From Lophium mytilinum (Eukaryota; Ascomycota; Dothideomycetes; Mytilinidiales; Mytilinidiaceae), in the NCBI GenBank assembly GCA_010093605.1, contig MU004183.1:930001-994000 (forward strand): a stretch of DNA of 64,000 nt. Reading direction: 5' to 3'. The notes below the pieces were generated by a model, which searched no databases, was not told where the DNA came from, and saw only the letters and a program-made list of their open reading frames with translations. Below are positions 22,864 to 33,134 of the stretch, piece by piece. Each line of letters begins with the position of its first letter. Within the stretch, counting starts at the first letter, position 1. Both the position numbers and the translations under genes were made by a program.

Positions 22864-23512
22864 TTGCAAGTACTTCCGAATCTGACCGTGTGAAACCACT
22901 TTAGGTAGGCGCGGTGTAAGTGCAGCGTCCACGACTTGGGGCCCCTTCGTACTTGCTCTTTGGTGAAAAGTCTTGCAAGTACTCACGCATTTGACCGTGT
23001 ACAGGATACTTCCTTAAACATAGCGTGATCATGCAGTGAACGGTGAATAGACGTGTTGGGGGTCCTTTTGGTAAGAAGTATTGCAAGTACTTACTAATCT
23101 AACCGCGTTAATGTAATTTTTAGACAGAGCGTGACTATGGATTAGACGCCGCGTAGATGTGTCGTGAGGCTCTTTTGGTGAGAAGTTTTGCAAGTATTTA
23201 TCAATCTAACCGTGTAAATCTATTTTTGTCAGACAAAGAGTCCTTATGGATTGAACGTAGTGTAGACGTGCCGGGGGGCCTTTGGGTGAGAAGTATTACA
23301 AGTACTTACGAATCTGACCGTGTAGATCTATTTTAGATTGGAACAGTGTATTAGTAGAGCGAACGCCGCGTAGACCTGTTGGGGGGAGCTTTCAGCGAGA
23401 ATTATTGCAAATACTAACGGATCCAACCGCGTGAGTTCGATTTTGGTAGAGTCGGCGTGCACTCGGAGTGGACGCTGCGTGTATGTATCCCGAAACTCCT
23501 CAGTTGGTGCGA
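22864..23512. repeat. Minisatellite, six degenerate 108-bp units
   Basis: The anchor GCAAG(T) recurs at 22866, 22975, 23083, 23190, 23298 (as ACAAG) and 23407 (as GCAAA), that is at steps of 109, 108, 107, 108 and 109 bases. Within each unit the same landmarks follow in order: TTGCAAGTACTTACGAATCT, ACCGTGT about 20 bases on, a T-rich block, a CGCCGCGTAGACGTGT-like block, then GGGGGGCCTTTTGGTGAGAA. Copies are diverged (first and last most) yet keep length, which points to an old tandem array. It fills the gap between the 3' ends of HGH1 and BCS1. No open frame runs through it, so it is not a coding repeat. Confidence 0.9.
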
Positions 23513-23599
23513 GTACCATTCAAATGTGTCTTTAAACACACGTATTATACAGTTCCTATACAGGCCAGTATACACAAGAAACCCACTCCAGAGGTATCG

Positions 23600-25148
23600 C
23601 TACCGAACATCGATATGCCCATGAGCGCCAGACAACTCTTTCACCATAGAGATCGCGCCGTCGATATCACCCTTGTTGTACAGGAACAAACCCTGTAGTG
23701 CCGCAGTACTGATAGAGCTCGTCAAGCCCACCTCTTTTACCTCCGCCATGAATCTCTTTCTCCCCTGGCCATCGATGTCAATGTCCGCGAAGAAGCGATC
23801 CCACATCTGCTCGATCTGCCATTCCGTCGCCTCGCCTAGTCGAACTGTCATGTCTATCCTCCCGGGCCGGACGAGCGCTTCATCTAGTCGTTCGATGTGA
23901 TTCGTAGTCAGGAAGATAATCCGTTCCTCACCACTCGCAACGCCGTCTAACGCATTGAGAAGACCAGAAAAAGTGACCGTGGCACCGGTATATCCGTCTT
24001 CGCCAGGGGCTCGGCGATTGATAAAAGCCGCATCGGCGTCTTCGAGGAGCACAATTGTTCTTTGTGGAACCTTCGTAAGAAGATGGTTGAGCCGGTCATC
24101 CGTGAGCCCACGCTCGCTGACATTTAAAATCGCGATGTTGAAATCAAGATGCCCCGCCAGCGCTTGTATGAAAGAGCTTTTGCCTGTTCCCGGGGGCCCG
24201 TAAAGCAGATAGCCCCTCCGATACGGGATTCCTCTATCCAGATACCAGGTCCGGGCCCCCAGAAACGCCTGAAGATCCTCGACTATTTTCTCTTTGACGC
24301 CACGCTCCAGGACCACGGATTCAAGTGGGCGTTTCCGCTTTGGTTCCCCGAATTGCGACCAATCTGGCCCCATCGAATTGTATATTATAGTCTTTCCTTC
24401 AGTCCGTTGCTGTGCGAGCTGATGCGCTTCGGCGAATATTTGCTCGAATATATTACGGTGGGCGTAGAGGGTTGTGAGAGTGATTGTCTCGAATGGCGTG
24501 CCGGAGGCTAGATCGAACGATTTCTCGCGCTGTCGGTTGACCATGATGAAAGAGCGGCCATAGCGTAAGATATAGCGCCCGTAACCAGGTACTAGGGAGA
24601 AGTGTGCGTTGGAGGTCCCGCCTGGGAGAGGGACCTGCGAGGTTTGTATTTGGAGGTGGTGGAGTCGGGGATTTAGACGTTGGACCAACGCAGATAGAAA
24701 GCCTTGCTTTGAAGCCTGGCTATGACCCGTAAGCTATTGGTATCGTACTTCAATGGTGAAAGTGGATGTATACCCTTCAACCGTATGACTGCCCGCAAGC
24801 TGTGCCCTCTGATATGCCGTCATCCATTGTAAAAGCCATTGGTATGCATGGTCGTGGCGCGTTATTTCTAGATCCACGATCATGCGCCGTCGAATTAGAT
24901 CTGCACCTTGCCTCAATCCCTTCTGTCCAATGCGTGCGCCGACGCCGAGTGCTGCGAGCCCAAATCCCTAGCCATGAGAGTTAGTCTTTGAGCTTCAAAG
25001 CTAGAACATTGCGACTTACGGCAGTGAAAAACGGATTGCTAGTCAGCTGGGAGTATATCGAGCTGATGCCATCGCCGCTGCCGATGTTGACATGTTGGGC
25101 CAACTGGCGCGATGCATCCTGCGGTCCTGGAGGGTTGTTTTGGTCCAT
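23600..25148 (-). CDS. BCS1: BCS1-type mitochondrial AAA ATPase
   Basis: AAA protein of the mitochondrial inner membrane; Bcs1 moves the folded Rieske protein across the membrane during complex III assembly. Exons 25020-25148, 24774-24967 and 23600-24719 give 480 residues, close to yeast Bcs1. Order: short N-terminus, one membrane segment (GFGLAALGVGARIGQKGL, about residues 44-61), the BCS1 N-terminal domain (HFSLVPGYGRYI, then PFETITLTTLY), then the AAA module with Walker A GPPGTGKSSFI (282-292), Walker B TIVLLEDADAAF (329-340) and the arginine region DEALVRPGRIDMTV. The C-terminal part continues with an AAA lid. Fungi carry several BCS1 paralogues; this one looks like the orthologue by length and membrane segment, though that is inferred. 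Confidence 0.9.
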
Positions 25149-25639
25149 CAACCTTTGCGATCTTGTCGCGAGTCGTGAGTAGTTAGGAAATATTTGACGC
25201 TATGCCATATTCGTTAATTTATATAGGAGCATGTGATTGCGCGACAAACTAAATGATACTCTATTTATGCCTTGTGGCTCTTTGTCGAGACAGGCAATCA
25301 TTATATATATGCCTTATCTTGTCAATGTCAAAGATGCTTGCTTCAGCCTTCTATCATGAATCTGAACGATAAATAAGTTCATTATCCTAAACATTTGGTG
25401 AAACGGCTAGAGAGCAGCAGAGTAATGTGCATGTAAAGATTGATTACATAGCCTTCAAGGTATCTTATATGTTTTCATTTAACAGCCATTCTCTTGGTAA
25501 AGTCGAAGGCCTAAGATTTAGCATCGCTGGACGCTAAATTACTCCTCCTTAACATGTAAAGCTGCGAGTCCTAACACAAGAACCTAGTATAGATGCACAC
25601 ATCCTCGCCTCTTGACTATCACCTCATTTGACCATCACC
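25149..25639. other. Intergenic, AT-rich
   Basis: About 490 bp upstream of BCS1 and downstream of the next minus-strand gene, clearly more AT-rich than its surroundings (25200-25500). CATCACCTCATTTGACC is repeated in tandem at 25619-25648, running into the stop of the next gene. No gene seen. Confidence 0.45.
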
Positions 25640-26664
25640 TCATTTGACCTTCGGCCGCCTGATCACGATCTTCTCGCCTTCAGTGATTTCCCACCCAACC
25701 CCATCCTTCACCAGATCCACCCACTTCCTATCCGTACAACGCTCCACATACGCCCGGTCCGCAGTCATGTAGCTTCTTCCTAGGCACTTCAACGCATGCA
25801 ACCTCATCGTCGTATCCGCGAACTCCATAATCCGCCTCTGATATCCGTCCACCGCCCTCCGCATCTTCCAGAAAAGCACCCAGTCATCATGCGCCAATGC
25901 CTTGAGCACGAGCCCCACCCTACGATCCTCGTATTTGAACTGTTTCTTGACGGTATAGGCGGCCATTATGTCTGATTGCCGACACGCCAGGTCTAGTATC
26001 CAGAATCCGACGAACTCGTGTAGTTCCGGCGCTGGCAACGGCGACTGGGAGTGTATCTTCGTCAGGAGGGATATAAGGGCCGGGGCGTACGATTCCCATT
26101 CCTTGCAGAGAATCGCGGCGTGGATGTTGAAGATGTAGACGCGTTGTGCGAACTCATCTCGGCGGTCTGTAGCGACTATTGCTTCGCGAATCTTGCGGAG
26201 AGCAGTCAGGATGGTCGCGAGCTCGACGGAGTGAGAGGGGGGAGCGTTCGAGGCATTGCTTCCGGACCTCGAGGCTCGAGAGGGTGGAGGGGTAGGAGGG
26301 TTCGCTGTTGGCAAGGGGGATGTCGAGTTGAAGGACAGGGAGGCAAATTGCTTGTCGAGTTCGTCGCCACTGCTGGAGGATGCGCAGAATTTCATGTAGC
26401 GCTCTACGATCTTGTTGTAGAGTGATTCTTGGGCTTTCGGGTCATTGAGCCTATTCAGGTCAGCAATCGCTACGGCTCTCTACTGCTAATTACTTACTTC
26501 GTCTCGCCCTTTGAGGGATATCCATACACCTCTAAGGAATCAATAGGCGGAGTCTTCAACCTGCTCCATCCTCCGGAAGGACCCCGCTTGTTGCTTGGGC
26601 GCTGTTCTCCAGAGCGCCGCTGGTTCGACAGCAAGCTGTATGGTGTTTGGCTGGAGCCACTCAT
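25640..26664 (-). CDS. Helical PCI-like protein (SAC3/CSN8/eIF3k-type region), function unknown
   Basis: Exons 26498-26664 and 25640-26450 encode 325 residues. The N-terminus (MSGSSQTPYSLLSNQRR) and a serine/proline-rich linker (about residues 83-125) look disordered. The C-terminal 200 residues are all-helical: TILTALRKIREAIVATD, QRVYIFNIHAAILCKEWES, HEFVGFWILDLACRQSDI, LALAHDDWVLFWKMRRAV-type (here LKALAHDDWVLFWKMRR), ending in a small winged-helix-like piece VGWEITEGEKIVIRRPK. That order (helical repeats, an intake helix with W, a terminal VxW...IRRP strand) resembles the SAC3/GANP and CSN8/PSMD8/eIF3k PCI families, so a scaffold in an RNA-export, proteasome or initiation-factor-type complex is possible. 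The assignment is by eye only. Divergent from the PAQR gene. Confidence 0.7.
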
Positions 26665-27202
26665 TGTTCCGTTCAAGTCAACTCAATGGATTAAGCAGGT
26701 CCTAGAGGTAGTGGTGGCATCATGGTGGTGGCATCTTGGATGTAAATAAGAATGCTACGTAAACCTAGGAAAATGGAAGGAGTGAACGTCGTCGTCGGCG
26801 GAGTGCAGGACCGACCCGTGACGCACCAGGACTGCTTCTTTCAATGACCTCAATTCCCACAAGAGGAGACATTCACTTTGCATGGTGAACACTGTTCCTA
26901 GGAATATTATGGTCGATGTAGAGGATCCAAGAAACCGGGAATAGCTCGACCATGACGCGGCGTCGGACCGCTCTCCGACCTCTGCGTTGCACATGTCATG
27001 AGACGACTACAAGGTTGACGTCTCAACAGTCCTGAATGCTCTCTAGGTACATACCAACAGGCCACATATGAAGATGTATATGAAGAGTTGAAAACAATCG
27101 CAATATAAAAGTATCTGCAAGCCTAAGTACTTCCTTTGAAAAGTCTATTTTCTTTTCTTTTGAGAAATAAAGTCCTCGTATTCTCTCTTCATCAATCCCA
27201 GC
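26665..27202. promoter_or_regulatory. Divergent promoter region (PCI-like / PAQR)
   Basis: 538 bp between outward-facing starts. A short imperfect duplication GTGGTGGCATCATGGTGGTGG lies at 26710-26731. No other recognised element. Confidence 0.35.
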
Positions 27203-28348
27203 ATGGAAACCGCCAAAAACGCGGCAGACTCCATAGCAAAAGTCGAAGAGAAAGTCGAGCACGGCCTAACTCTTCTCTACGAGAAGCTCCCGCTATGGAT
27301 GCAAGAAAACCACTTTATAATTCGCGGCTACCGTCCGCAATCAAATTCCTACACAGCGTCTGCGCGCAGCCTCGGCTATCTACACAATGAAACCGTAAAC
27401 ATCTACTCGCACCTCCTCGGCTCCATAGGCTCTATCATCTCAGGGATCGTCGTGTACATCAGCGTTCTTCCGCGGTACTCTTTAGCCACCTCGGAAGACG
27501 TATTTGTGTTCAGCTGCTTCTTTGCTGGTGCGGCAGCGTGCATGGGGATGAGTGCAGTATTTCACGCGATCTCGAATCATTCGCACGCGGTGGCAAGCTT
27601 TGGGAACAAGCTCGACTATCTAGGCATCGTATTCCTGATCTGGGGGAGCTTTGTACCGACGCTATTCTACGGATTTCAGACACAGCCAGAGCTAATGAAG
27701 AGGTATTGGGCTATGGTATGTTCAGACAACCACAACCCCTTTTCAATTCTTCAATAGTCGTGCTCCCTTTGATCTCGTGAATGCTCCTTTGGAGACGAGA
27801 GCTGATGTAAGATACCTACCTACCAGATCACCACCCTCAGCGCCGGCACCGCCATCGTAGCCACCCACCCCACCTTCCGCACCCCAGCCCTCCGCCCCTT
27901 CCGCGCCGCCATGTTCATCGCCCTCGGCCTCTCCGCCGTCTTCCCCGTCCTCCACGGCCTGGACCTCAACGGCATACCCGCCATGCGCGACCTCATCGGC
28001 CTCGACTACGTCGTCGCCCAAGGCGCCTTCTACATCATCGGTGCCTTGATATACGCAGTACGCTAACCCCTACCTACCCTCAACTTCCCCCCTCTCCATT
28101 CCTTTCTCTTCTCTCCTCTTTAGAAATATCACGCTGCTGAAGGCTGGCGCTCGCTAATGCTACCCCAGTGCCGCGTCCCTGAACGCCTCTCACCCGGCAC
28201 CTTCGACATCTGGGGCTCCTCGCACCAGATCTTCCACGGCTTCGTCGTGCTAGCCGCTGCGACGCACCTCGTCGGCTTGCTGAAGGCGTTTGATCACGCA
28301 CATGCGCTGCGGGGGTGGGATGAGGGGTGGGATGTGAAGGCCTTATAG
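27203..28348 (+). CDS. PAQR / haemolysin-III family membrane protein (IZH/adiponectin-receptor-like)
   Basis: Seven-helix membrane protein of the PAQR family; yeast Izh proteins act in zinc and lipid homeostasis. Exons 27203-27715, 27827-28057 and 28169-28348 give 307 residues, the usual length. Family marks: SLGYLHNETVNIYSHLLG (first conserved block, HNE and H), SAVFHAISNHS (S-x3-H zinc-ligand motif in helix 2), LDYLGIVFLIWGSFVP, and the C-terminal HQIFH pair (GSSHQIFHGFVV) that supplies the last two zinc ligands. All three histidine sites of the presumed ceramidase-like centre are present. Exon 1 ends in phase 0 at GTATGT; the two introns are about 111 bases each. Whether it localises to the ER or plasma membrane cannot be read from the sequence. 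Confidence 0.9.
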
Positions 28349-29095
28349 TTTTGAAGGGAATGATAGTAGAGTGTGTCGCGGGATTAGGCTGTCGGATCTA
28401 GAGGGGCGGAAGCTTGCGAGCTTGGGATGAGGTTGAGCGGGTGGGAAGGAGATAGAGGTCATGAGGCTCGAAAGTTTAAGAAGGGCTAGGGGAGGGAGCA
28501 TAGGGAAGTGTTGGGCTGGTCTAGAACGTTTTTGTGTTGTATAATGTCTCTTCTAGACTTTCCCTTCTGTATATATCGCATGACCAGAGACACAGTAAAG
28601 ACTTTCCAGGATAATTAGAGAATCTTTTTGTCAGGTCACGTGAATTCAAGGGGGTTAGGTGTCCTGCTCGTCAAGCACAACATAACAAGGAAGCATTAGT
28701 AGGTAGTAGCACCAAGAAAAACAAACCCACGTATAACAAAGCGCATTTCATCGGCACACAAACAACAGAACGAGCCCGTATCAATAGTACAAGACATCAA
28801 AGCCGCAACATTCCAGACTTTTATTAGAACTTTTAGGCAGCCTCATCCCCACGTCAAAAACCATAGAAAGCCCTCCCTCGACATTTGCGATTCCATTCAG
28901 GCCTAGGTGTATCATCCCCAAAATACCGCCCCCCGACACGCAAAACCCCACATAGCCCGTAATATTGAAGGTAAGCAAAGAAACGTGGACCCCAGGCACT
29001 TTTTTCCAGCACATCTGAACGCCCGCATGCAAGAACTCAAGATCGGGGTGCAAAAGAAGGTATATACAGTTGGAAGTATAGGTTGGGGAAAGCGG
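28349..29095. other. Intergenic between converging genes
   Basis: About 750 bp holding the 3' UTRs of the PAQR gene and ILV2. A 90-codon open frame on the minus strand (28781-29053) is not conserved-looking. No repeat or RNA gene seen. Confidence 0.45.
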
Positions 29096-31293
29096 CTACC
29101 GGCCGGAATCCCTCATCATATCGGCTCTCCGCTTCTTCTCGGCAGCTATGGAGGATGTTAGTTTGTTGTTTGAAAGCAGGGAGGCCGAGGGGGGGGGGGG
29201 GGGTCTTACCTTCGTCATACACCAAAAACTCATGCAGACCACAGCCACCGGGCACCATGGGTAGGACGGGGACTTTCTGGTCTGTCACGACTTCTAGCAG
29301 GGCCGGGCCGTCCGTGGCTAACAGCCACCGCAGCTTCTCCTTCAGTTCTGAAGGTTTCGATACGCGCTGGGCCTGTACGCCCATGGCGTCACCTAGCTTG
29401 ACGAAGTCGGCGTTCTTTTGGTGGGTGTGGGCGAAGCGGTTTTTGTAGAATAGGGACTGCCATTGCGTGACCATTCCTTGCTCCTCGTTGTTGAGGAGGA
29501 TGATCTTGACGCCGATGTTGAACTCTGCGGCGGTGGAGAGCTCAGTCAATGTCATGCTGAAAGACGCATCGCCATCAATATCAATGACAAGGGCGTCAGG
29601 TCGGGCAACTTTGGCACCGATAGCGGCTGGAAGACCGAAGCCCATCGTTCCGAGACCACCCGAGGTGATCATGGTACGGGGGTATCGCCAGCGGAAGTGC
29701 TGAGCGGCCCACATTTGATGTTGACCGACACCAGTCGTAATGACGGTGTTGTCCTTGACGGGATCGGTGAGCTCTGAAAGAGTGGCCATGACAGTCTGTG
29801 GCTTGATCATCCCGTTTGCGCCCTCCTTCTCGTAGGCCCATGGGAACCTCTGCTTCCAGTCATTGATCTGAGCAAACCATTCAGGTCGCTCTTCAACAGC
29901 GTTGACAAATGGCAAGAGGCTTGCAAGATTTGTAATAACGTCACCTTCGACAGCTTCGGTGGCTTGAACAACCTTGTTGATGTTCTTGGGCATTATCTCG
30001 AAGTGGATGATACCTCCTCGACCTTCCTGTGCTGCAAGCTTGGCCGCTGGCGCGAATTTCGCAACGCTGCCGGTGATGCGGTCGTCGAAGCGCGCACCGA
30101 GAGCTATAATAAGATCGGCTTCCTGCATAGCCATGTTGGCAAATGCGGAACCGTGCATGCCGAGCATGTGCAGAGACATGTCGTCCAACTCATCGTATGC
30201 GCCCAGGCCCTGGAGGGTGGTTGTCACAGGAATCTTGGCCTTCTCCACGAGCTCTTTTAGCAGCCTGGGACCATCTGGAGTGCTGACCATACCTTGGCCA
30301 GCATAGATGACGGGCTTCTTAGCCCTGTTGATGAGGTCTGCGGACCGTTTTATTGACCCTTGAAGCTGCTTCTTGCTCATCTCCTTTGCGGCGACAGTTG
30401 CAGCGCTGGGATGTGTGGGCAGGGTGCTGGCCATTGGGATTGGTCTTGTTAGAACTCCACCAGTGATATCCTTCGGTAGATCAACGAGAACCGGACCAGG
30501 TCGGCCCGACGTAGCGATCTCGAAAGCTTCATTTATCCGCCTCGGTAGCTCTGCGATGTTCTTTACCATGACATTCCACTTTGTGCACGCTCTTGTTATA
30601 CCGACGGTATCAGCCTCCTGGAAGGCATCAGAGCCAATCAGGCCGGTAGTGACCTGTCCAGTGAAAACAACCATGGGAGTGCCGTCCATAAGGGCGTCCT
30701 GCATGGGAGTGACGACATTGGTGGCGCCAGGGCCAGAGGTAACAAGGACAACACCAGGCTTGCCAGAAGCGCGAGCGTAGCCCTCGGCCATGTGTCCAGC
30801 GCCCTGCTCATGTCGTGGAAGGATGAAGTCGAAGTGCTCGGAGTTGTATATGGCATCGAAAACGGGCAGGATCGCTCCTCCAGGGTATCCGACTGAGTCA
30901 TGATGTTAGCAGAGGCAAATTTGCATTGTCGTGCCATAGCATACAAACATGCTTCACGCCATGCCGGAGCATCATCTCGTGGAAGATGTCCCCTCCGGTC
31001 ATGCCCACAAACGAGTGGTCCAACTCGGCCTGTCGGAAGGGGCGAAGAGGGGAGGGTTCGCTCCAGTCATTGTCGCGATTGAAGGCGGGACTTGGGCGGG
31101 CTCGTGATTCCGGTGCAGTAGCTGTGGCGGCAGTGCTCTGTGGCCGTTTGGGGATATCTTTGAGGGTTTTTGAAGCTGCTGCTGCGGTCGCTTTCCTGTA
31201 GGGCGAGACGGCGAATCTCGGTGAGGAGGTGGAGAGTGCGCGCGTGTGCTTGAGGGTCTGTAAAGCCCGCTGGGTCTCGCGTGCCTTGAACAT
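29096..31293 (-). CDS. ILV2: Acetolactate synthase, catalytic subunit
   Basis: Mitochondrial thiamine-diphosphate enzyme for the first common step of valine, leucine and isoleucine synthesis (two pyruvates to acetolactate, or pyruvate plus 2-ketobutyrate). Exons 30945-31293, 29210-30892 and 29096-29145 give 693 residues. The N-terminus (MFKARETQRALQTLKHTRAL) is a basic amphipathic presequence. Then come HSFVGMTGGDIFHEMMLRHG, GYPGGAILPVFDAIY, the catalytic glutamate in PRHEQGAGHMAEGYARASG, TSGPGATNVVTP, the FAD/regulatory middle domain, and the ThDP site GDASFSMTLTELSTA ... LLNNEEQGMVTQWQ. The last exon codes only for a short basic tail (AAEKKRRADMMRDSGR). That last intron starts with a run of 15 C on the coding strand. 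The start at 31293 is the ATG beginning the presequence; the upstream open frame uses no ATG. Amino-acid control is likely (see the TGAGTCA site). Confidence 0.95.
29189..29203. repeat. Homopolymer run of 15 G (C on the ILV2 sense strand)
   Basis: An uninterrupted G run just inside the donor of the last ILV2 intron (GTAAGA followed by C15 on the coding strand). It lengthens an intron and does not touch coding bases. Length at such runs is often uncertain in assemblies. Confidence 0.9.
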
Positions 31294-31676
31294 GATGAAG
31301 CGGGCCCTCTGCCTGCGAGGAAGACCCAATTGAACTTGACGTGGGGTATATTGGGGTGAAAAGCAAGTATCAAGCAGCAGCAGGAGGTCTGGAGGGGAGT
31401 GCAGGATGGATATGTGTAAATGGTCTGAGTCAAAGGGCCACTCACACCAGCGACAATTCCAAGGTCCGTGTGGCCGGGGGGGGGGGCAAAATTCAGAGAA
31501 GGCACCCTAGCACGGTAAGAACAGTAAAACAGCGATCCTTCTCCGCAGTCTGGCCGCCCGGTGGCCAATGAAAGACCCACCCAGGCCTTGCCGCCGTTAA
31601 CACCGGACCGAGATCGGACGTCGAGCTCTCACCGCTGGCGGGCCTGCGAATGCACGCGTCCGACTGCGAAGCTTCA
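31294..31676. promoter_or_regulatory. Divergent promoter ILV2/TRAPPC12
   Basis: 383 bp shared by two outward-facing genes. It holds the TGAGTCA site listed separately and a run of 11 G at 31476-31486. No clear TATA box on either side. Confidence 0.55.
31426..31432. promoter_or_regulatory. Gcn4/CpcA-type binding site (TGAGTCA)
   Basis: A perfect palindromic TGAGTCA 133 bp before the ILV2 start codon. This is the classic target of Gcn4 and its filamentous homologues CpcA/CPC-1, which switch on amino-acid synthesis genes during starvation; ILV genes are known targets in yeast. Position and gene fit well. It is also about 245 bp before the TRAPPC12 start, but that gene has no obvious reason for such control. 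Confidence 0.7.
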
Positions 31677-33134
31677 ATGAATATCCCAACCATCAACGCC
31701 CCGAACCGAACCCGCAGCCATGGCCGAGTTGCGTCTGGGGACGAGCGCCGCCGAGGTATGCGCTTGAATCTGTTTGCATTGGTATCAATCTAACACACAT
31801 TAGTCGCCGTGCCTCGCCGCTCCACCAAAGGCCCGCTGGACAACGATATAGACGAGTACGCGCCCTCCCGTATGTACAGTCAATCACACGGCTGACCGCA
31901 TAGCCCCCTTGCTGGGAGTACCTCACAACCTGCTGCCTCTTCGACTCCTCGTCGAGTGCTCTCGCCTACCCCCTCCAATACAGCATCAACATCCCCGCTA
32001 TCACCAGACGGCGGCACGTCGCCTATCCCAGACCTCCCATCCAAAGACTTCAGCTACCTCCTCGAACCCTCCGCCTACCATGCTCTCCCGTCGACCAACG
32101 TCCCCCAGCCGTTTCTCAACTCGCCAGCTCTGCCCTCTCTAGCTGATCCTCTGCCAGACCTGCTCAAGACAGGTCATTATCGCCTCGCTGCCATATCCGC
32201 TGCTCGGGCTCTCTCGACAACCGTATCCCCAAATGATGCCCCCGCAATCTTCGAGCTGCTGCAAATCCGGCTCGCGTGTCTTTGCTTGTTGAACGAGCAT
32301 GCAATGGCAGCACAGGAAGCTAAACTGCTTGGTGACCTGAGTAGTGCATTCTACCGACACCCCCTCACAGGGGCCCATCTAGTACCTTGGGAGCTTCGGG
32401 TTCTGTCCGTACGTCTAGCTGCCTTGGGCTATGGCGAATGGCGGAAAGGGATCATGGGATACTACGAGCTGGCGCGAGAAGCCCGTGAAAATGTCGTGAA
32501 GGCCGATTCGGATGCGGAGAAGAAACTCTGGAGACTTCGGCTGCGCGAATGCGGAATTCGAGTTGCCAATGTGCTGGTAGAAATGGGTGAGCTCGAAGGC
32601 GCTGGACGCCATCTAGGTACTCTATCATCCGCAGAGGCAGGCAGTCAAGAATCACGAGAGGTCCTGGTTATGGAAGCTCTTGTATGGCTGAGAGTGGGTG
32701 ACTTACGAGCCTCTCGACGGTGCATCGCGGCCGCTGCAGCTCTGCCGTCGTCGGAAAATGAATCGACATCAACGCAGGATAGCAAAGTCGAGGGCACTTT
32801 GAATGCCCTGCTGAGAATTGCAGAGGGCGACTATAATGCGGCCGTGGAGGCTTGGACAGAACTCCATTCCGCGCACCAAGCCGATGCCATGATTGCACAG
32901 AACCTGGCTGTTTGCTTGCTGTATACCGGCAAGATCTCCGAGGCTCGGAGCTTATTGACCGACCTGGCTGGGACGACAGCGCCATTCCACGCCCTGACGT
33001 TCAATCTCTGCACCCTGTATGAGCTGTGTACTGAAAGGTCCCGAGATAGGAAGATGGCTTTGGCAGACCGTATTGCTGCTCGCGAGCCAAGCGGTGTAGG
33101 CTGGGAGATGGCAGCGGCGGATTTCAAGCTTTGA
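31677..33134 (+). CDS. TRAPP complex subunit TRAPPC12-like (TPR protein)
   Basis: TPR protein resembling TRAPPC12 (TTC15), a subunit of TRAPPIII-type tethering complexes in ER-Golgi and autophagy traffic. Exons proposed: 31677-31755, 31804-31873 and 31904-33134, 459 residues. The N-terminus MNIPTINAPNRTRSHG leads to RRSTKGPLDNDIDEYAPS, a disordered basic region; helical repeats start near DPLPDLLKTGHYRLAAISAA and continue through FELLQIRLACLCLLNEHAMAA, LRVLSVRLAALGYGEWRKGI, REVLVMEALVWLRVGDLRAS and MIAQNLAVCLLYTGKISEA, the typical fungal pattern. The second intron is awkward: the strong donor GTATGT at 31870 breaks the frame, whereas the weaker GTACAG four bases on (31874) keeps it. I used the latter. 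An alternative start, ATG 31720, is out of frame with exon 2. Confidence 0.75.
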
